A DNA stretch of 64,000 bases from Streblospio benedicti (lineage: Eukaryota > Annelida > Polychaeta > Spionida > Spionidae), in assembly GCA_019095985.1 (NCBI GenBank), contig CM032669.1, positions 6,161,830-6,225,829 on the forward strand. Direction: 5' to 3'. The notes beneath the pieces are model-generated. The model saw only the letters and a list, made by a program, of their open reading frames with translations. It was not told the DNA's origin and did not search any database. Of this stretch, positions 25,660-36,470 are shown piece after piece. How positions within the stretch are numbered: position 1 is the stretch's first letter; every line of letters begins with the position of its first letter. The translations under genes and the position numbers were made by a program.

Positions 25660-28600
25660 GGGTGGGGTGTGGGGGTGTGTGTGTGTGTGCATCTCGAATA
25701 CATTTGGTTAGTACGGATGTGCCATTTTTATAGGTCACCTTTTCCAGCCTCTTGATCTATCATTGGGTCTTGTGTTTACTTATTTGATATATCATTATAA
25801 TACAGTACTAAAATAAATGAATTCAGATTACTTTTTAGGGTTACTTATCACTCTGAAATGATCCCAGACCCTATGAAAAATTAGTATATTCCTATAATTT
25901 CTTAAGAGTGGGTGGGTGAGGATTGAGGGAGTGGGGGTTGGGGTTTTTGGGGTGAGGGTGGCATGGCCCAATTTGCATTTTAATCGCCTCTAGATGAGAC
26001 GATACCCAAATAAAACAATATAGTATACAACGCGTGTGAAAACTTGGTTGATGAGGCGTTCGTCTTACCATTAATAAAAAAATAATGTTCACAAAGCATT
26101 TTCAAGCATACAAATTCAGACCCTATGAAAAAGTTAGTACATTCCGAAAATTTCTTGGGAGTGGGTGGGTGGGGATTAAAGATGTGTGTGTTGGGGGTGG
26201 GGGGTGGCATATCCCTATTTGCATTTAAATCGCCTCTATATGAGACGACTCTAAAATAAACCGTTTTCATTAAAGGTTTGTTTAAAATTAGAAATGCATA
26301 AGTTGAAAGTCGTTAGTCTTTTAAATATAGAAAATAATGCTCACAAAAAAAATAAGACACACAGATTCGAACACAAACTACCGAGTAAACAGTTAATAAG
26401 TTGAAATGGACACATCAATAATTGTAATTTGATCAAAATGTTGTACATGAAACACAATTCTAAGCTATTTCTAGTACATCAATACATAATCCTATAAATT
26501 TAGATTCTTTACATAACGACCCCTAACACATAATGGAATATCAGGGTGGCACACAAATTTGTTTCGTGGTAAAATTCCTGTTCAGAGGCAGCCTTAATAC
26601 AAAGTTCAAGCTCAGGGGGGGGGTGGGGGTGGGTGGGTTATTGGTCACCTTTTCCAAATGCTTGATATATCATTGGGTCCTATTTTTAGATACTTGATAT
26701 ATCATTGGGTCCATATTTTGAGAAATTATAATATTATTTGATATTGATTTTAAAATAACACTATATTTTGGGGTCTTATCTCTAGAGATAACTATATCAT
26801 ACGGCATGACATCAAAATATTGGATATTATTGCTTATTTTCATGGTTCATCACTTCGAGTATCATCATCAATTTCATCTCTGATGGAATGTTATTTATGA
26901 ATGTGTGAAAATGTTTGTTTGTTTTGTGTATTTCTGAATATGTCATGGATGAACTTTGGGTTTAGTATATTTATGGGTATAGTTTGAATGAATCTGATTA
27001 TATTTTTAGGTAAGATTTTTGCAAATCTTACTATATTTATCGATGATGTTCCTGAAGTCAAAATGGCACGTAACCAATTATAGCCTGAGATCGCCCACCC
27101 CCCCCCTCCCCCGAAACTTGACCACATGATTTGTGCTAGTTATTATCATTTGCTGTTTGTAAACTGGTCCAGGTTTTAGAGTGGACATGGTAATTTGTAA
27201 GTCTGTATTCTAGGTTTATTATGGTTACAATCATTGGCATTAACTGATTGAAGTTTTCCAATGGCCGTATGTGCGTTTCCTACAGTGTATAAAATTCCAA
27301 CAACTGATCCCCTAAACCAGCAATATACCCCCCGCATTTATAATACAGCACGCAGTCGAACCTCTAATACTGTTTGATTTGTTGTCAACATAGATGTCAT
27401 GCTTCTGAAACACCTATTATGATTACCAAGGGAGATATATACACGTTTTCAACAGTCTGTGACGACAAGATCCGAGAGGATTGAAAGCTATCAAGAAGGT
27501 ATGCTAAAACAAGCTCAAAAGACGGCTGAAAACGTGTATATATGTTTACAAATTTGAGCAGTTGAGTATTCAATATACCCAGGGATAGTTTAATGTTTGC
27601 GTTGTGCCCTCAGGACAGTGAGTGCGGGGCGAAGTGCGGCTGGGGCCCTGTGGCGGTGTACGATGGACAGGTCTACTTCGTGCTCTCAGCAGTGTTCGGA
27701 AAGGTACAGTGTTCGAATCTCTTTGGGCATGTCTCCTATTAAAGGCTATTATCTTTTTGTGACAACCATTAGATTGTATGAACAACTGTATGTATATATT
27801 TTTCCCAATTTTGCTTGTGACTTAAATTTTACAATCACTGTTGTTGCAAGCAATACAGTGGTAGGAGTTTGTTTGCATTAGATTGTAAATTGTATTAGAT
27901 TGTGAAAAAAAGAAATTTGATGAATCATACTCTGACAGTTTTCCATGATCACACCATATTTTCATTGACCAAGAAATTGCAATATTATAACTATGAAGCA
28001 ATGTTTAGAATTATTTGTTATTTGTCAAATGGGTTGGGGTCGGGTACATCTACCCCAGATACAAGTAATCAACAAATTAAGCTGCAAACTAAAACCATTA
28101 ATTGTAACTTGCTCACTAAAATCACCCTATATTCACAATTACCTAACTTGCCAAATTCTCAACTATCCTCCTACCAATGTCTCACATTCCCTCCAATCTC
28201 CTCCAGATCTACAACCAATTGTTCAGGGAGATCCAGATTCGGCGTCTGGACATGACCACGGAGCGCTGTGCCGCCGTCCTGGCTTCGGTGGGGCCCAGGA
28301 ATGACAGCAGGACTCTGGACTTCCCCGTCCTCGACTGCTCCTACCTGGTGTCCTCGCTGCTGAGGCATGAGTACAAGAAGCCCAGTCCCAGGCCCACGCT
28401 GTGGCTCGCACACCACCTGGCTGTGGGCACGTACCAGGGAAAGGTAAGTTGTATTAGCTCACATGTCTCCAAGCAATATGGATATCTGCACTGGCACTTA
28501 ATTTAAAAGAGGATGGTCAATAATTATGTAGATGTTGATGATGATTTCTGAAGAACTAGTGCAAAGAATGTGAGAGATATACACTGTAGAAAAGTGGTAT

Positions 28601-31600
28601 TCTAAATTGTGATCTGTTAAAACTCAACCTTGTCAAAAAATAAGTCAACTTGAAAACAAATTATGCTCTTCTCATGTGACTTTGTAACAAACGTGTTAAA
28701 CTTCAAAATCGTAGAAAATGTAAACCCTCGAAGTAGTACACACACAGTTTTCGATTTGCTATAGTACTTTAGTACCTGCAGTACTTGCTCGAGAGTACGT
28801 TTTGCCAGCACATACATAGTGAGGCTACGGACATGGCTATTACATTTAAAGCATTTATGAGACGACCTTCCCATACAAAAAATGTATATAAATGTGTATT
28901 TAGAATTTCCAAACTTTGGGATATACACAAATAACTGTAAATTACATAAATACCTGTAAATTACAGGTACAATGTAATATGAAAAACCAATAGTTCGTAG
29001 GATAGTGGACAAAATACAAACACAGAAAATATAAATTTGGTATATTGGATTGTTTTACCTTTTATAGGAGGCTACCAATTTACATGACTCAAGGGGGTAT
29101 GAAAAGAACCTATGGGTGGGGGAGGCGGCTGACAAACCCAATTTTATTTTGGTTTGTTTGGATGGAGGAGAGTGAATCAGCTTGCAAATCTGTGGTGTAC
29201 TATTAGGATGGAAAAGAAATAGATTCTTTATGATGAGGATGGGGTGTACCATAATAAATGGTCGCTCATTTATAAACCTTGTACAATCCCTGCTGCTGGT
29301 GTTCCAGCTGTACTTTTACACCCATCTGTTCAACTGGATGGAGGAGGGTGAATCGGCTCTGGTGCACTTGTAAAAACGGAAAATAATAAAAAACATCATG
29401 TTGGGGATTTTATAGAACATAACAAATAGTAGCTCCCTTATAAACCTTGTTCATTCTGCTGTTCCAGCTGCACTTCTACACGCAGCTGTTCAACACGAGC
29501 GGCGGCGGCTCGGCCATGTCACTCGTGCACTCGCAGGAGAACTCGGCGGCCATGGATGAGCTGTACAGCCGCGACGTCGACTCGGTGTACACAGGCACGC
29601 TCAGGCTCAGGGGGCTCGGCTCAGTGGACTACAGGTGAGCAGAGGTGGATAGGGGCATCAAAAGAAATGACGCTTTAATACGTGTAAACTTTGGGCCAGC
29701 CTTAAAAATGGACACTGATCAGCTGTTGTTATAATTTCACTTCACCCTGTAGATCTGGGCTACCATGGTGTTACTTTTGCCTCTCTCTGTAAGTCCGGCG
29801 TACCATGGTTTACTTACACACACCCCTGTAGATCCGGCGGGCCATGGTTCTACTTTCGCCTCGCCCTGTAGGTCTGGCGTACTATTGTTTTACTTTCGCC
29901 TCGCCCTGTAGGTCTGGTATACATTTTTTTTTACTTTTGCCTCGCTCTGTAGGTCTGGCGTGCTGTGCTGGACGGCGGCGGACACCCTGCTGTGTTCGGC
30001 TCACACTCCCGGGGGCGGCGTGCGGCCCGAAGCAGTGCTGGAGCGAGGCGAGGCCGTCACCGCCGGCGTCTGCACAGGTACGTGGCTTTCCTGTTATGTT
30101 CATCTCACTATTGTTCTACTAGTATATTTGTCTTTCCCAGTGTTTGCGGATACACGTTTAAACTTCTCTCTCTCTCACACGTCTTTTTAGCAAGCATATT
30201 TCTACCAACGATAGATATAGCTGAAGACAGGTTTTAGAAATATGTTGGTAGAAATATGCTTGCTAAAAAGACGTGTGTGAGAGAGAAGTTAGGGGTACAC
30301 CATCCTTTTCTTTTCGGGCTTATTACTTATTGAACATATACCATGGGCATGAACTTTGAAGGCTGTGTGAATGGAAAAGCCGTGAAACTAACGATGGGGG
30401 TCTAGGGGCTGATCAAAGTACTTTTTATGAGGGAAGGGGTTGGGGGCAAGTGAATGCTGTTACACGTGATAGACGGGTCCTGAAACTCAGTGTGTTCTCA
30501 GGTGCATTCTGAGCCATTTTCAGTACCACTGTTTCATATGAAACACTTTAGAATTTCAGACATGCAATACTTTGGTACGGCTGGGAGTAGAATAATAGCG
30601 TATAAATTGGACAAATTATGTTAAAGTCACCGATAACTAGGAAGAAACAACAACAAAAGTGGGTTGACACATGCACTCACTTGAGCACATGTATATATTA
30701 TTGTATAAAATATGCAATTATAATCCAGTCATAATCAAAATTAGGCTGGGCATTATATCTAAACTGAACCAAACAAACAGGAATATATAAATAGTTGGCC
30801 ATTATGAACACATCCAGGTTGTTTGGAGATTCTGTGTGTACGAGGTAAATAGAAAGATACTGCTCTGTTTGCTGTACCATCCTAGGACCAGGCATCTAAT
30901 TGCTGACATAGTTTGTTGGAAAACAAAGGAATGTATCATTGTTATCATGCCAGGTATACATTATGAAGATTATAAATGACAACAGTTAGGTGGGTAGAGT
31001 TTGTTACCCGCACCCAATAAAAAACATATATAGTGGTATGGTTAAGGAGGGACAACACAGTTTCTTTTAATTTGGCTTTTAATGGTTATTATTGAAAATA
31101 TAAAGTTTCTAGATGAAAAAAAAGATCCCCATGCTTGTTTCAGAGTTGAGGCAATATGTGACACCCTCAGTATTTGAATTTGCATTGAAATATATATAAG
31201 TTGCAACAACTTATTTCAAAATACTTTTTGAAATATGCATTTTCAATTTCTTTGTAATTCTGTGCAATATCTGAGTAAAAGATATAAGAAAAACATGAAT
31301 TCAACATAGGTTGCTATTCATGATCATTCAACAGAAATATCAAGAGTTATATGTGTAAAAATATACATTCTGACATGAAACGTGGCTCTATTACTAGCGA
31401 ATATGCATATTACATATTGTACATGATTCAACTTAGTCATAATGCAAACTTAGATCCTCCAACTAGATACTCAGCAGAACTGTGTACCATCGTAAATCGC
31501 TGGGGTGTTTATTTACCCTCAGAAACCTATATAACGCCTGGAATTATGGCTTTCCGATACAACGCAATAAGTATAAAAAGTTCTTGGAGCTGCTCATACC

Positions 31601-34600
31601 ATATTATATTAAAACAGAACAAATTATGAAGTAAAAATTGTGATTTTAATGAATTTTAGCACCTTTTGGACTTAAATGTAATAAAACAACTTCTATGAAT
31701 ATATATTGCAATTTTAATGGTTTTGATGCACATGGGGTGGGCCTTTAAGTCACTGTCACATAGAAAAAACGGATGAATCACGTATGTACCACGGATAGAT
31801 TTTTGTCGTACGTGGTTCATCCGTGGTTCATCCGTGGAGATACGCCGACCATCAGTGCCTCGTCCGTTTCTATACGTTGAATTACGTGGAGTGATTTCAC
31901 GGGTCGAGATGTCCGCGCTAATACTTTTGGAATGTTCAAAAGTATTTGCGCGGATGGATTTTCATATCATACGTGGACTGTACGCGATATTACCGTGATA
32001 CAAACGTACATTGTCCGTAAAACGTCCGCGCAATACGCTATCTATCCGATGTTCATCTGCGCTGGGTTTTTTCAGTACTTTGCAACCAAAATATCATGTT
32101 TGCGTTAGTGTACGTGAAGTGTACGTGGACAATCCGTGTATCATCTGTGTTTTGTAAGTGTATTGTCTGTGTATCATTCGTGTTAGAAAAGTTTTTGTTA
32201 TTTTTTACACGGAGCGTATCAGCGTATCAAGAAAACATTCACCAAAACATTTGTACGTCCTACATACGTGTTTCATCCGTTTTTTCTATGTGACAGCGAC
32301 TTTACATAGAGGGTCGGCCCTCGGATGGTTGAGGACAGCGTGTACTGACGTGGTGACTTTCAGGAGTGGGTTTATAGCCTTGAAGAAAATCCATTCACCA
32401 ACATTTCTTTCCTAAATCACCAGTCACCAATACATTTCATTGTCTTTCACCAATCTCCAGGAATTGTAATTGAATAGCTTGCATCGCATTTTACACACAA
32501 GATTTATGGCAAATCACCAATCACAGCCTTTGTAATGAGCAGATCACCAGTCACAACAGTCATTACAGGCAATTCACAATTCACGCTCAAGACTAATCCA
32601 ATCACATTTTTGCTATATGACCCCCTCTTTCAGGTAACATCCCGCAGGCGGCGCTGCGGCACACACTGACGGGCGTCACTGTGGCTGAGACGCGAGACGC
32701 GCTGGCCGTGTATTTCGGCTGCTACGCCGAGATGTCGGCCACCGGCGGCGTGGGGCTCGTCACCGTCACGCTCCACGGACTCCAGGTACTGTAGTGTTGT
32801 GTACTGCAGTGCAGCAGCAGTAGTTTTTAGTGTAATGTAGTGTAGCCGAGTACGGTGTAGTGTAGTGCAGTGCAGCAGTTAGCGGGGTGTAGGGTAGTGC
32901 AGTATAGGTTAGTATATTGTGGCCTAATACAGTGTAGTATATTATAGTAGAGTGCATTATCAGTGATGGATCAAGGATTTGAAGGGGGGCGGTGCTTGAA
33001 TTTTTTGTTTCTCATGGGAGGGACCCGCGGATGGAGATTTTGATGACTCGAAGGGGTAGTTATATATAAACAAGATAACAACATAAAAACAACAATTAAA
33101 AAAAATAACATATTTTCATCAAAGATTTAGAAAATGAGGTCATATAGCAGTTTATAATGTGGGAAGGCAATGACCTTAATCCATCAGTTATGCTCAGAAG
33201 GTAATAATTTCTTGGAACCCTGTCGGACACGGTGTTTTGACAATGGATTTCTTTAAAGCCTATTGTGCTGTTGTTTAACAGTTTAACAGTTTATTTAATT
33301 TCAAAACCTTGTACACGGTAAATGACATGCAAATACAAAACAATCGAGGTTACGTATACAAGTGGATTAAAAAAGAAAAAAAACAACTTACTGAACAAAA
33401 ATCTTTGAGTGCGTTATGACTATATTTGTTTAAAGTTTTAATCATTCTTAGTTCAAACTGTATTGTCGATATAAGCTATATATAAAAAATCAAGTATCAA
33501 ATTTATATAATATACCGGGAAACAGTCTAAGTTGAAATATATGTGACATGTATCACGATAAAATAACACATTAAAACGACAAGTTTTTACTATTCAACTT
33601 ATTGATAAATATTTTCGAATTTCTCAATAGGTATCAATATATATGTGATTGAATAATGTAATATTACAGTATTTGAGGGACTTGTTCTTGTTGGGAACAA
33701 GTCTTTAAAAGTTTAAAGAGTTATATTCATGTAGTCCCTCTATGTCCCAATGGAATATTCCGTGTTAGGATATATAAGTCCACAGATTGAGGAGGCAAAA
33801 TTATGGTGGCCAAGCGGGACCGTCTCGCCATCTCACCATTTTGCCTTGGATTTTGTATGGCGAGAATATTATGGGCTTGGGTCTCGCCATAAAAAAGAAA
33901 ATAAGAAAAAAAAAAAGAAAATCTAATTAAAAATTTGGGTCTCACCATAAGAAAAATAAAATCAAGAGTAAAGTAGTGTCTTTTTTCTCATGGAATAAAC
34001 CACAAAAAACTTTTTTTATATTATTTTGTACATTATTCAAAGATATATTGGAAAATATTAACTGTCTTGGTTTTAAGTACAATGTATTGATATTAGCGGA
34101 TTCCTTCTCCAAGTCTATAGGGCTATATTACATAGCCTCTGCCGGGATTGGTAGCACCTATTCACGTAGCACTCAAGGCATGTACATTATACCACTCGGC
34201 CATCCTGACACAACTAAAAGCTGTGTCTGTCCAACTGAGGGTGTTAATGATCCTGTCTTATAGTAGACATATCACTCAAATTATGAGCACATTTTGACGT
34301 TCTCATAGTTCTTACGCATTTTACATGTAGCAGTGTTCACTGTAGTGCATCACACACAAGTTGGAATGTATTGGAATATTGGAAATTAATAACTGGCTGT
34401 ATTTTTAAGTATTGATATTAGAGGGTTCGTTCACAAAGTTTATATGGCTATATCACATAGTCTCTGCTTAAGTGATAGGTGAATAGCTGTCTCAGTGGTA
34501 TAATGGTCCAGGGTTCGAGTCCCGGCAGAGGCTATGTGATACAGCCCTATAGACTTGGTGAAAGAATCCATTAAATGTCAATGTGTACATTATGTTTATT

Positions 34601-35929
34601 TCCATTCCATTGGTTTTTACATTCACGGCTTTAAGATGAAACTCATTGTTCTCTGAACAATTCAATTCAATATACTTGGTACATCTAATGCATCTATTTA
34701 TTTCATTTCTAGAAGTAAATCTTACCACCTTTATGGGTACTTTTTAAGTTAGGTGGTCACATTAAACACTTAGAATTAATACCTTTACTGTTACTTTGTT
34801 TATATTGGAATCAAATTATTATTCAACAAATGTGAGAGGGCGAGACCAAGAGATTAGCGTTTTGTTTTCATTTTTCTTTTTCTTACGCGAGACTACGGTG
34901 AGGGTTTCGCGTGTGTTTTTTTTTCTAAACGAGACCACGAGACTCAAGTTTTTTTCCCTTTTCTTTTTTTTACTACACGAAACCTTGTAGAGCGAGGATT
35001 TCATTTTTTTTTCTAGGCGAGAGCAAGAGATGACGAGAGTGTCCCGCTCGGCCACCATACAAAATTGTTTGTCTATCATAGTTGAAGGGAGAAAGCTTTG
35101 TTGAAAATCCAACCACCAACATTTTTTTCCTATTAGCAGGCTTCTCTTCAATTGTTGTAGGTCTACTAATACGTACCCCTACATTCTCCTTGCATTTGTT
35201 TGCCCACCCTCCGCAAAATACTTGAAATCGCGCTGAGTACAGTAACACACTGAGTGACATATGGACCTGTGACTGTGGTAACGTGATAGGTAACATAATG
35301 CATATGTCACTCAGTGGCAGATCCAGGTTTTTGGAAAGGGGGAGGCGGGGGCTCACTTAAGTGATTTCATGGGTTTTGTACGCGGGATCGATGGTGGACA
35401 TGCCAAAAACGCTACGAAAATGAAGTATTTTGATGGGAAAGGGGAGGCGTGTGCCCCCTCCGCCCCCACCCGGGATCTACCTATGTCCCATAGTGTGTTA
35501 TTGCACTTTCAGAGCAACATAACATGACTGCTAATATTATTTTTCTCTTTCCAGACATCACTACATGCAGTGAAAAGCTCTGGAAGAAGAATCTACGGAA
35601 GTCACGTGATCGTCCTTGACAAGCTGGGAGGCAGGTGCTTTGTACCGGACGAACCCTTGAGTACTGCAGCGGCTGCTACATCAACTGCAGTATCCGACAC
35701 AACATCATCTGTTGCTCTCACAACGTCGTCGGTGATTTTAACTACAATTGCAACTACCGTGACAACAGCTAAGGACGGCTGGTTCCCCTGGCTGAAACCC
35801 AAGCCAACCAAAGATACGCCCGCCTGCGCATGTCCTGTATCTGCTGCACAAACTAATGGGGGACGTTGTGTTTATTTTACCGGATACACTGTGTTTCTAT
35901 TGCTAGTTATGTATTTCGTGCTGCACTGA
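21658..35929 (+). CDS. secreted, membrane- or GPI-anchored protein of unknown function, nine coding exons
   Basis: Nine exons join in phase with GT-AG borders: 21658-21784, 24462-24571, 25212-25373, 27614-27703, 28207-28443, 29468-29634, 29953-30077, 32634-32785, 35555-35929 (514 residues). The ATG follows a CCCGCAG acceptor at 21656, so a leader exon probably lies upstream. Residues 1-19 are a signal peptide (poly-Leu core). The ectodomain holds 9 of 13 cysteines up to residue 390 and N-glycosylation sites N-D-S and N-T-S. Repeated beta-strand-like stretches (V-I-A-L-S-H-D-P, V-A-V-Y-D-G-Q-V-Y-F, L-A-V-Y-F-G-C) could suit a beta-propeller, a guess only. Residues 425-463 are a Ser/Thr-rich, mucin-like stalk. 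The end, a Cys-rich segment then Y-F-T-G-Y-T-V-F-L-L-L-V-M-Y-F-V-L-H, looks like a GPI signal or a final membrane span with almost no tail. Exons are GC-rich in third positions except exon 9. I recognise no family. Confidence 0.82.
21840..21925 (+). repeat. G-rich low-complexity tract in intron 1
   Basis: Repeated GTGTGGGGGTGGG units with several G3-G5 runs about 55 bases after exon 1. It could form a G-quadruplex in DNA or in the pre-mRNA, since the G-rich strand is the coding strand. Confidence 0.6.
23938..24275 (+). repeat. tRNA-derived SINE family 1, most complete copy
   Basis: Box A TGGCCGAGTGGATAGGG, box B AGGTTCGATTCCC, body GGTGGTGGGTGTTGAGCAAA, then GCACACTGCTCCGTGGCACC, and a tail to CACCACATTTAC. 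It lies in intron 1, in the sense direction. Confidence 0.85.
24285..24393. repeat. perfect 35-bp inverted repeat (hairpin) in intron 1
   Basis: Left arm at 24285-24319 starts CTCTCACTGTTCTTGCAAGC; the right arm at 24359-24393 is its exact reverse complement. The loop of about 39 bases contains GTGTCTTCAGCTATATC, the reverse of the TAGCTGAAGACA core seen in the fold-back copies at 30161 and 39660. A partial copy of the arm (AATACAGTGGTAGGAG) is in intron 4 near 27850. Confidence 0.85.
24650..24925 (+). repeat. intronic repeat B, copy 1
   Basis: ATAGCCTTGATGAAAGTCC, CTAAATCACCAGTCACCAAT, TTTCATTGTCTTTCACCAAT and GCAATTCACAATTCACGCTT occur in the same order as at 32366-32625. The two copies lie in introns 2 and 7 of the same gene and in the same direction. 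A weak third relic (CCACCAACATTTTTTTCCTA) is near 35110. Confidence 0.75.
25009..25102. repeat. (TTTC)n microsatellite
   Basis: About 94 bases of TTTC in intron 2, roughly 110 bases before exon 3. Confidence 0.97.
25400..25820 (+). repeat. direct duplication flanking a (GT)n microsatellite
   Basis: ATCTCGAATACA..TTGGTT..TACGGATGTGCC and about 110 following bases occur at 25427-25560 and again at 25690-25810, nearly identical. Between them lies a (GT)n tract at 25573-25656. Intron 3. Confidence 0.85.
25860..26270 (+). repeat. tandem duplication of about 255 bp in intron 3
   Basis: CAGACCCTATGAAAAA, then GAGTGGGTGGGTG, a G-rich patch and TTTGCATTT.AATCGCCTCTA.ATGAGACGA, occurs at 25866 and 26120. 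A further G-rich stretch and GTCACCTTTTCCA phrase near 26615-26660 links to the neighbouring duplication. Confidence 0.75.
27433..27546. mobile_element. small MITE-like inverted-repeat element in intron 4 region
   Basis: ATATATACACGTTTTCA at the left and its reverse complement TGAAAACGTGTATATAT at the right, about 110 bases apart, upstream of exon 4. No coding capacity; no clear target duplication. Confidence 0.5.
29148..29373 (+). pseudogene. exon-6-like duplicate(s) inside intron 5
   Basis: At 29308 a TTCCAG acceptor is followed by an in-phase L-Y-F-Y-T-H-L-F-N..E-S-A-L-V-H-L then TAA at 29371. This matches the start of exon 6 (L-H-F-Y-T-Q-L-F-N..S-A-M-S-L-V-H-S). The preceding intron sequence (TATAAACCTTGT) is duplicated too. 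A third, shorter relic (GGATGGAGGAGAGTGAATC) lies near 29158. The donor and the second half of exon 6 are absent. If spliced in, the copy would end the protein at about residue 263, so it is a dead exon or a poison exon. Confidence 0.7.
29747..29965 (+). repeat. six tandem 40-bp copies of the exon 7 splice-acceptor region
   Basis: CTGTAGxTCyGGCGT recurs at 29747, 29787, 29826, 29866, 29906 and 29947, spaced 39-41 bases, each preceded by a pyrimidine-rich CTTTCGCCTCGCC-like stretch. Only the last copy continues into exon 7 (29953 on). At least four upstream copies keep an AG at the same place and so look like decoy 3' splice sites. Confidence 0.88.
30161..30290. repeat. long hairpin (about 47-bp arms) in intron 7
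   Basis: Left arm 30161-30209 (AACTTCTCTCTC..AGCAAGCATATTTCTACCAA) pairs with 30244-30290, with one small length difference in the CT run. The loop holds ATAGATATAGCTGAAGACAGG, shared with the elements at 24285 and 39660. It begins only about 85 bases after exon 7. Confidence 0.85.
31748..32301. mobile_element. Harbinger-like MITE with TTA target duplication
   Basis: Inverted ends AGTCRCTGTCACATAGAAAA (continuing through an ACGGATGAA phrase) flank 554 bp. TTA lies on both sides (31745-31747, 32302-32304), matching the TWA target of PIF/Harbinger elements. The interior is full of short repeats (CATCCGTGG, ACGTGG, GTCCGCG) on both strands and encodes nothing. In intron 7. Confidence 0.75.
32366..32625 (+). 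repeat. intronic repeat B, copy 2
   Basis: Matches 24650-24925 in order and direction. It ends about nine bases before exon 8, and its last bases (TGCTATATGACCCCCTCTTTC) supply the pyrimidine tract of the exon 8 acceptor; copy 1 has TTATATGTCCCTCTC at the same place. Confidence 0.75.
32790..32960 (+). repeat. degenerate GTAGT minisatellite
   Basis: Imperfect repeats of GTAGTGTAGT/GTGCAGTGCAGC begin right after the exon 8 donor and fade by 32960. Confidence 0.8.
34090..34215 (-). repeat. tRNA-derived SINE, family 2
   Basis: Reverse complement begins GTGTCAGGATGGCCGAGTGG (class II tRNA head with box A) and has an altered box B, then GGCAGAGGCTATGT and TATAGCCCTATAGACTTGG. The same tail is at 34528-34565. 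Confidence 0.65.
34420..34575. repeat. inverted repeat built from family 2 SINE tails
   Basis: 34420-34470 (GGxTTCGTTCACAAAGTTTAT..ATAGTCTCTGC) is the imperfect reverse complement of 34528-34573 (GCAGAGGCTATGTGATA..GGTGAAAGAATCC). Next to the right arm is a truncated tRNA-like head, CTCAGTGGTATAATGG with a perfect box B GGGTTCGAGTCCC. Two head-to-head SINE copies explain the structure. Confidence 0.7.
35316..35481 (+). repeat. MITE-like GGCAGATCCAGG repeat, both ends present
   Basis: Begins GGCAGATCCAGGTTTTTGG and ends CCCGGGATCTACC, 166 bp. It sits about 70 bases before exon 9. Confidence 0.7.
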
Positions 35930-36470
35930 AAATGTCAGTTTCAATATGAACAGACTTGGTATAATTGATAGCGCATGGTATGTGCGATTAAAGACGCCAA
36001 TTGAAACAAAAGTCTGTTTGAACAAGAATTCATTTTCAAGTCGCTACGTGTGGCGCATCATGCGTTGTAGTGTAGACAGTTGAGATTGGTAAAGGTAGAA
36101 AGTAGGACAGTACTGGTTGGTCTGTTCTGAACAATATGTACACTTGTACATGCATCATATCTGCTGATATTAGACAAAGTATTATTCACGTATTACTTCC
36201 TTTATTGTTTTAGAAATGTGAATTGAATATCATATTTTTTAGCATGAAAATCAAATACTTGATCTGAGATTGATTCTCCCAAACCATAACCACGTTAGAT
36301 CAATTTAGTATTCTTTACATTTTAAAGAACTGGTTTTAATATGAGGATGTAAATGAGCTTTGATGAATAGTTTCCATGGTATTTCATTATTTGTGCGTTG
36401 TGAAATTATCAATTTATACTTTTATGCATTTATAGTTTGCTGAAGATCTGATTTAATTCGTAGGGTGTTG
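35930..36470 (+). other. 3' untranslated region of the nine-exon gene
   Basis: AT-rich and open in no frame. It runs from the stop at 35927-35929 to the first plausible poly(A) signal at 36517, which already lies in the duplicated unit that starts at 36471. Confidence 0.5.

Larger units (their letters stand above)
33803..35058. mobile_element. TIR element with 8-bp target duplication, carrying a nested SINE
   Basis: Ends ATGGTGGCCAAGCGGGAC and, reversed, ATGGTGGCCGAGCGGGAC, each followed by GTCTCGCCATCTC-like sequence. Flanks are GCAAAATT (33795-33802) and ACAAAATT (35059-35066), an 8-bp duplication with one difference. Both arms contain A/T-rich G-A-G-A-C repeats (about 170-230 bases). The middle holds the tRNA-like repeats at 34090-34575. 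Superfamily not assigned; 8-bp duplications are made by hAT, P and others. Intron 8. Confidence 0.6.

Noticed and set aside
25512-25755. Open frames over the GT repeat in intron 3
   Set aside because: Dinucleotide repeat translations inside an intron.
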